Positions 11,101 through 20,100 of a stretch of DNA of 64,000 bases are shown in pieces. The translations under genes and the position numbers were made by a program. The notes beneath the pieces are model-generated. The model made no database searches. It was not told the DNA's origin and worked only from the letters and a program-made list of their open reading frames with translations. The number at the start of each line of letters is the position of its first letter. Position 1 is the stretch's first letter. The DNA is from Allolobophora icterica (taxonomy: Eukaryota; Annelida; Clitellata; Crassiclitellata; Lumbricidae). The stretch is from assembly GCA_963556255.1 (NCBI GenBank), contig OY744609.1, forward strand, positions 13,426,790-13,490,789. The letters run 5' to 3'.

Positions 11101-14100
11101 CGTGGCTGAGAAGGAGAAAAGAGAGTGGAGTTGCAGCCGAGTGGGAGGCAGCCATTATTTCTCTTTCAATATCTGCTGATTATTTCTTTGAAATTTGATC
11201 CATTGTTGTGATCGAGGCCAGACTTGCGTGAGCTTGTATAGTTTTTGCGTACTTGGCGAGTGTACTTCTTTGGATACTGAATAGTTGCACTTTGGGTTGT
11301 GGAATTTTCCTTTTGTGTGGCGGGTTTGCCGCGTGGTGTCTGTTTTTTTTTGTTGATTGTTGTTGACTGACTGTTTGTAAAAATGGAAGCGTTTACAACA
11401 GAGATGCAAGCGAATATTCGCAAAATGTCGTCTGAGCGCCTTAGGGTGTATCTTATGAAGGCAGGAAGGGACGAAGATGATGTTATGTCATGGGATCGAA
11501 ATCAATTAATGGAAGAATGGGCCATGGAGATTGGAAAAGAGGAAGAGGAATTTAAGGGTAGTCCAATATCTCCAACAGGAGTGGATTACGAGCTGCAGAA
11601 GCGCCGTCTGGAGTTCGAAATCCGTAAATATGAGGAACGGAAGGAGAAGGAAGAAAGAGAAAGGGAGGAACGGAAGGAGAAGGAAGAAAGAGAAAGGGAG
11701 GAACGGAAGGAGAAGGAAGAAAGGGAGGAAAAGAGGAGAGAGGAAGAAAAGAAGGAACGGAAAGAGAAGGAAGAAAGAGAAAGGGAGGAACGGAAGGAGA
11801 AGGAAGAAAGGGAGGAAAAGAGGAGAGAGGAAGAAAAGAAGGAACGGAAAGAGAAAGAAGAAAGAGAAAAGAAGGAACGGAAAGAGAAAGAAGAAAGGGA
11901 GAGGAAGGAAAAGCAGGAAGAACGAAATGTTAGAGATTCTTTAGCAAGTCGTACTAAGCGTTATAGTGATGCCCTTAAGAATATTCTTTGGAAATTTCCT
12001 TCCGACCCTATAGAAATTCCAGGTTTCTTTGATCACTTGGATGGTTTGTTTAATGTGTATGAGGTGGATGAAGATGTTAGAGCAAAATTATTGCTAGCCA
12101 TTTTAAGTGAAAGAGCTAAGGCATTAACCATGCGCCTTACTGAGGCACAGCTCCATGACTACAAATTCCTGAAGGAGTTTTTGCTAAGGGAGTTTAAGAT
12201 AAGCCCTTCAAATCTTAGAGCCCGATTTTGGTCGTTGCACAAAGCATCGGACGAATCATTTACGATCTATTCATCCAAATTGCGTGTGGCTCTTATGTAT
12301 TATTTGAAAAGTAGAAAGATAACTGATGAGTTTAATAAACTTGTAAGTTTATTGGTTGCGGATCGGCTTAAGGAGTCCTTGACGAAGGCTTGTTTAGATT
12401 ATATCTTGGCCCAAGAAAAAGAGGAGTGGTTGAGCTGTGAAGACATAGCTAATGCGGCTGACATTTATGTAGCGTCGCATGATGGTGGGAATGACTTAGT
12501 ATGCCGTAGTCATCCGACACCGAAGTATAACAATTGGACGAGAGGTCAACCACATGTTCAAGTCAATAACCAGACAGCTCAACCCAAGTCTCCCAAACCG
12601 GAAATAAGGGGTGAAGCCAAGATAGGTGCGAGGGTGTCTCAGGAGGAGGCCAAGCTAAAGGGTCTCTGTTTCCTATGTCATCAGAAGGGTCATAGGGCAA
12701 GGGAGTGCCAGACCAAACCAAGTTCTAAAAAGGTGAGTACTTGTATATTTGGGAACCCAACTGAAGAAGTGATCGACTCATGTGTTGAGAAGGTCAACGT
12801 GTTGCATGAGATACCTGAACAGGTAAAGCAAGGGAATTTATTGGATAATTCTAAACCAATAGGGTTGGAAACTGCTGTAAGGGTATATGAGAATAGTACT
12901 GATGGATTACACGAGAGGTCGTATATCAATGTACAGATTGAAGATCTCCCTTCTCAGCCAGCATTATCTGATTCAGGAGCAGAAATTTGTTGTATTGATA
13001 AGAAATTAATTGAGTCACTAAACTTACCCGTGATTAAACGGATTAATATAATTGGTTTTCAGGGAGAAGGATGTAAGGCAGATGTAGTATACCTACAAAT
13101 GAAATTAGCTAATTCAATGGAAGGAACGACAAACATTGCGCCATCTTTGTGCGTCATGTTCGCTGCAGTCCCTGAACTAAATGAACGGGTTATTTTGACA
13201 CCCCATGTTGTGGACCTATTAAGGGATAGTTCGCAATATGTAGTGATGGTAGCTGGCGTAGATCGATGTGTACAAATAAATAAAGGGGCAGAAGAAGATA
13301 ACTTAGAAGTTAATATCGAGAAAAGTAACAGCAACGAATCCTTGCCGTCAGAAGTGAATGAATATTCTCAGGAGCAACTAGTTGATGATTCAGATAATTT
13401 TCTTGATGTTGAGTCAACAGAGTTCAAGTCTGATGAGGGAGTAGCGAATAATGATACTTTATTGCGTGAGCAACAGAATTGTCACAATCTTATATCTTGC
13501 TGGCAACAAGCGAGACAGAATAAAAATAATTTCTTTATAGATAATAACCTCCTGTACCACAAAGGGGAAATTATGGGACATAAGGTTAATCAATTATGTT
13601 TACCGGAAGATAGAATCGAGGTTGTCTTGCGAGTAGCACACGATGCCCCATGTGCTGGGCACATGGCTTTTAAGGCAACGAGAGCCAGGATCAAATTAAA
13701 CTTTTGGTTTCCAAGAATGGATGAGAGGATTCGCGAATATTGTGCGTCTTGTCAAATTTGTCAACTAAGAACTCCAGTTAAAGTGGCAGATCGAGTCCCG
13801 ATCACTCCTATTCCGAGGGCGGATGAACTCTGTTTTAACCATCTAAATATGGATTGTATTGGCCCTATGGTAGTGACTGGAGAATCCAACAAATCGAAAC
13901 CCCAGTACAATTATGCTCTGGTTCTGGTGGATAAATTTTCTCGTTGGCCGATGGCGTATCCTCTTAGATCGCTGAATGCAAAGGGAGTTTGTGAAGCTCT
14001 GTTGCAAGTTTTTACAACTTTTTCTATTCCAAGGATCATCAGTTCTGATTGTGGTACCAACTTTACCAGTCGTTTGACGAAAGAATTCTTGCGGCGAATG

Positions 14101-17100
14101 GGTTGTAGTCCCAGATTTAATACCCCTGGACATCCTGAGGCAGCTGGATTGGTTGAAAGATGCAACCAAAGCTTGAAAACCATGATCTTTAAGCTTGCTC
14201 AATCTGATCCTCGTGGATGGCACCAATTGTTACCGTTTGTTCTGTGGAGCCTTAGAGAAAAACCTTCAGGCACGACTCATATTTCGCCATTCACTATGGT
14301 TTATGGAACTCTTCCTCGGGGTCCACTTAGTGTGTTGAAGGAATCGTGGGCTGGCGAACGAAAAGTACCTCTTAACTTAGGTAAATCACCCGAAGAGTAT
14401 CTCCAATCACTGAAGGAAAACCTCGAATTCGCGAAAGTTTATGCAGATTACTATAGTGATATAGAAACAAAGCGGTATGCAGATTATTATAACTTGCGTA
14501 GTACTGACAGAAATACGAAGTTGGAGATAAAGTAGCAGTATTAGCACCAGATTTTGGTAGTTCTAAATTTTATAGTCGATGGCAAGGACCTGCTACCGTA
14601 GTCAAGGTTAAATCCCCATATTCTTATATAGTAGAAATAGAGGGAAAACAAAGACATTTACACGCAAATAAGATCAAGCGATACCATGAACGACTCGAAC
14701 AAGCGATGATCAATAGCTGTTCAGTAATTGTTGATCAAGATGAAGAATTTGGTATAGTAGAGGTTGTAGATCAGGAAGAACGTGAACAAATAAGCCCGAG
14801 TAAGCGAATTGATCCTCTGATTATAGCGCATCTTTCGCAAGAGGAACAGAAGCAACTTTTTGAAGTTTTGGATCGGCACTCGGCAGTATTTGTGGATAAA
14901 CCTGGGTATTGTCCAGTATTAGAACATGAGATTAAGATAACTCATGATTTCACTCCTAAGCGTTTAAGGGCATATAAAGTACCTGAGCTACTTAAACCTG
15001 AAGTACAACGCCAGATAGAAGAAATGTTGGCATTAGACATCATTCGACCATCGAAAAGTGAAATGGCCAGTCCGGTAGTTTGCGTTTTAAAGGGACCCAA
15101 AGGTCAAAATGGCGTTCGATTGGCAATTGATTATCGCCATGTTAACAAATAGTCTCTAGGTGATTGTTACCCGACCCCAGACATTGCTGACATCTTACAA
15201 AAGGTGGGACGGGCAAAGTTTATTAGTGTTTTCGACGCGAAATCGGGGTATTGGCAAATTCCAGTTCGGAAAGAACATCGATGGCTTACGGCATTCGTAT
15301 GTGATGCAGGACTTTTTGAGTTCACAAGGATGCCGTTTGGACTCAAGTCCGCTAGCAATACCTTTATTCGTGCTATGACCCAAGTTTTACATCCAGTGCG
15401 AAGTTTTACCGAACCATTCGTCGATGATATGGCAGTGGTTTCAATGAATTGGAATGACCATTTAGAACATCTAGAGAAATTCTTGCAAACTATTGAGGAA
15501 GCAGGACTCACTTTGAATTTAAGAAAATGTAATTTTGCACAAAACAAAATAAAGTTTGTTGGCCATATAGTAGGGTCAGGTTGTATTGAACCTGATCCAG
15601 GTAAGATCGCTACGATCAATGATATCCATCCTCCAACAACAAAGAAAGAAGTTAGAAAGGTTATGGGTTTTTTCAGTTACTTTCGAAGTTTTATACCTGC
15701 TTTAGCTGAAAAAGCACGGATAATAACTGATTTGACACGAGATAACATACCTACGAAGGTGCCTTGGGAGCAAAAGCATCAAGAAGCACTAGATAAGTTA
15801 AAGGATGATCTCAGTAAAGCTACACAGTTGCATACCATTGATTTCACTAAGGAATTTGGTTTAAGTGTTGACGCAAGTGCCACCGCGGTCGGGTGTTGCT
15901 TGTTTCAGTGGACCGAAGAAGGTCATGAAAAACCAATTGCTTTTGCTAGCCTTAAACTTACAGATACACAGATGCATTGGTCTACAATTGAGAGAGAGGC
16001 TTTCGCAGTAATTTGGGCACTTAAACGATTCAAGTCATGGATATTCTTATCAAAGATAATCATTTATTCAGATCATAATCCTTTGTCTTATCTCACAGAT
16101 GCAAGCCCTAAGAGTGCGAAACTGACTCGTTGGGCGTTAGCATTGCAAGAGTTTAACGTGGACTTTCGATATCGTCCTGGACGTCAGAACACGGTGGCTG
16201 ATTTCCTCTCTCGGTTGTGACTCGGATGGTGAAGGGGGGGAATGGCCCGACACACAAGGATCGAGCCCGCAAATTGTATAGATAAATTGACTAACTGATG
16301 TGTTTTGTTTTGTTTGTATATGCTGTGTCGAGATGGAGTCTGGAGGCCCGGCTTGATTGTGATGACCCGTTCGGGATGGTGCTGAAGACGTGTCATCATC
16401 TGAGGGCGGAGGGAATGTCGTGGTCTACGCGGGTGCATGCATCAAGGGAAGAAAACCGACGCGTCAACAAGCTTGTTTACAACGCACGGAAAATTCTGCA
16501 GCAAGCTGTCAACATTAATTCGTTGCATGCAACAAGGATATACGTGTTCAGTAGGACTTTCCAGGGAAAAGTACAGTGACGTCACAGAACGTTCTGGAAT
16601 CCGGGAGAACTCTATATAAGATAGACCTGATGTACATTAAGGGCCTTTTGACGAAGATTTGTAAACGTTGAAACATTGATCGTATAACGTTCAATCGAGA
16701 CCAGCCAACCTGTGTGCTGTCTACGATTGTGATATTTGATAGACGAGTTGACTTACTCTACACTTAATCGACTTTATTTTTAAATAAAGATCTTTTAATA
16801 GTTCCTTAGTTGGTTCGTCGTTGCGATCGAAGGAGTCGACCGCGACACATACATATATACATACATACATACATACATAAATAAACACACATTCTGTTTA
16901 GAATAAAACTTACTTGGCGGATTTCGCCTAGACGACTACTGCAATTTAACCTGGAAGCTTAATAGCATATCCGTCCAACTTCCTCGTAAAGGCGGTGATA
17001 ATGTGGTGACCCGTCAATTACATTTTAATTAGAGTCGCCTAAAGATATTAAAGCTATCTTCTGTTTCTGCTAATTGCAGTAAATCATCGACGTCTGTACT

Positions 17101-20100
17101 GAAATGGAAGTAGGATTAGCGATGACACTAAAGCTGGAATAAGGGGGCGCAAATGTCGGGGCGCAATTGTCGGGAATTTTATGGCGCAATTGTCGGGGCG
17201 CAATTGTCGGGGCGCAATTGTCGGGGGCGCAATTGTCGGGGCGCCGATAATGTGTATGTACATCTAGGCCCCCTATGTATCAGAGCACTTGTAAGGCGCC
17301 CTATAACTCTAAAGGGCTCCGAGACATTCTATCGTCAGTGCTACAGAAGACATTGAACTGGTAAAAAAAGAAATCGATAGTGGCGCCGGAGTTCTATCGA
17401 TGTATCATAGCGTCCTCAAAAGAATAACTACTTTAGTTTCTCTATTTCAGGTGTTTAGATCATTTTAATCAATCAGTTCGATGAAGCAATTAGTAAATCG
17501 ATCAAGGTAATCGTGTTTTCTGAACTCATTATCGAATTCACAGAACTTTGGACTTCTCACCTGGATACATCAGCTCGCTCCTTTTCGAAATCTTGTACCG
17601 AACCTGACCGTTTGGACCAAGATCTGGGTCGGTGGCCTGAACCAAGACGACCTTTGACCCCGGGGTCAGATTCTCCGGCAGTGTGACGTTGTAGAGGGCG
17701 CTTGTGAACGTGGGGCTGTTATCGTTGACGTCCATTATCTGGATGACGATTGTCGTCATTGCTGAATGTCTTGGAGTCCCGCCATCATAGGCAACCACCT
17801 GCATGACAATCAACCAACGTATGGAATCAACTAGGCCTAATCAACTGTAATTAGCTGTAATCGACTGCAATCAACTGTAGTGTAATGTAAATCTCAGACA
17901 AGTTTCAGCCGTATGCAGAGCTGTGTGACGGAGGCTAGCTTCACAGTGGCATTATATCAAATTAATTCCGATGTCAGGTCAAACTCCGGGGGTCAGATCT
18001 GAGGAAATAGCATGATGCTAAGCTGAAAATTTAAATAGGCCTACATTACTTCAAAAGGATAAATGGAGATGTTACAAACTTACTAATAAAAATACCTGAA
18101 TTAGAGCAATGTCAATGTCAACGGCCCTGGCAGCCACAAGATGTTTATCACCGGATACTGTCATGTTACCATTATTATAATAGACACCTATAAAACGCTT
18201 TCAACTGACGCTATATATTCAGCAACTGCTGTTTAAAGCCGTTTTGAACCCCTCAGTCCTTAAACGCCGTTAGACAGCAACTCCGCTACTGCCGTTCTCA
18301 GGTGGTACCAGCCTCAGGCCTAGGTAAAGCAGGAGGTTGACGCTAATCATCTTCGTTATCACACAGTGTTATTAGCAGAAACTGCCGTTTTTACAGTGAC
18401 GTAATGATGACATCAACAGTCCCGGCAGCCACAAGATGTCAGTAAAACTGGATACTTCTGATATTCCGTAAACCATCATAATTATCAAAACTCTTGCCAA
18501 ATTATTGCAGTGCTCCTCGGATAGACTGCGATTTCGCTTGTTGGAAAGTCCACGAACGCTTTGTGGATTAGCCTACGCTAAAGACGCTAGAGAAATGATT
18601 AGATTAGACTAGAAATAGTTGGCCTTTTTAGTTTTGATTGAACACCTTTAAGATGCTTTTATTCGTCCCTATTTATTCAGTAACTCCGTAAATTCTTCAC
18701 TCGGGTGTGCGAATCCCAACTCTGGATATAATTATAGCCTAAGGAGGTCGACAACGACTCGACATTATCTATGTTATGACGCTGTGTCGTTTTAAACAGC
18801 AAACTACACATAAAATCGTCTACAGTCCTTTCTTGGGCCTATTTACGTAAGGTAAGATCAGGAATAGGTTAACGGTCTTGGCAAGTTTGTAGCAGCCGCA
18901 GGGTGACATTAACGCTAGAGATCAGGCCTGATAATAAAGCGTAATGAAATGTGATTGTGCAGCACAAGGAGGAAGTATTTTTCTCTCACGTTTTACCTTG
19001 CCTCCGTTAACCTCACAGGTCTGGCTTATGACGCCATCATCAGCCAAGCGTCTTTGTGAGGTAGATCCCACAGACGCATAAATGGGTCATTATCCGAAAA
19101 GTGCAGAACTGATGTCCCATGCTGGTTTTTTGAGTTTTTTCGATAATTTCTTCAATTTTTTTCCCTAGGCCTATCCTTCAAAGAATGAGCAGATTAACAT
19201 TTTCCATCATTGTTTTAGCTGCTAGATTTTGGAAATTTTGAAATAAATTAGTAAATGTAGGCCCTATACAAAATATCACTACCGTACCAATGGTACGGTA
19301 CCATCCTCTGTCCGAGACGGTGTAGGCCTACAATTCATTAAATTAAGCTTTTACGCAAATTTATTCCATTACAACCTGTAACAAAGGTATATTATTTTGA
19401 TTAATTAGTAGCTAGCATAAGCAATAATTAAACATTTAGACTCATTTTCGTAATATTTATTTCTTTTTGGGCCTATTTATACTTGTCCACAGAATTAAGC
19501 ATCATAGCCATCTCAATTTTTGGGAAGCCTATAACTTTTGCAGAACGTGCTTACTTACTAAAAGAAAAACATCAGGAACAAGATATTGTCAACTATTAAT
19601 GGAATCACACAGATTTGTGTTGAAATTCATAATGTTTTATTTTAAATTTAAGTTTGTGTGTTCCAAATTACAAGAAAAGTAAATTTCTGTTTCATTACCA
19701 TCTCGTGTTGTATTTCCTGGTTTAGGTAGATTATAACATTGATAACTTATTTTATTTACCGCTTTTGTTGAACTGATTTAAATTAGTTATCTGACAGAGT
19801 AATTCAAGTGAAAATATTTGACGGCTGTCATAAATTTCATCATTTTGTCATTACCATCCAGCGGTTGTTTTTCATCATTACCATCCGTATACATCAGATT
19901 TCTGCTATTTTCTCATGACAGTCGCATCTTGTCACGGATGGTAATGACGCATTGCTAAGAGTAAATTACATGTATTTTTTGTGAATTATTTGATATAAAA
20001 ATAAATTGCAAGTAATTAGAATTTAGTAGCAACTCTTAAAATGTTGTTCAACTTGTGTATAATGCATATAACATACAGTTATAGCTAATGCTGCACAGAT

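Larger units (their letters stand above)
10426..16847 (+). mobile_element. Complete Gmr1-like LTR retrotransposon (Ty3/gypsy class, integrase before RT)
   Basis: 6422 bases with 432-base LTRs (10426-10857, 16416-16847) that I read as identical, each starting TG and ending CA. The flanking CATAC (10421-10425, 16848-16852) gives a 5-base target duplication, though it lies in a CATA repeat. The primer-binding site matches the 3' end of tRNA-Leu. Internal order is Gag, zinc knuckle, protease, integrase, then RT and RNase H. This copia-like order with gypsy-like enzymes is the Gmr1 group. It sits antisense in protocadherin intron 2. Two breaks, a frameshift after the integrase core (about 14508-14520) and an in-frame TAG at 15150, make this copy probably non-autonomous. 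Confidence 0.92.
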
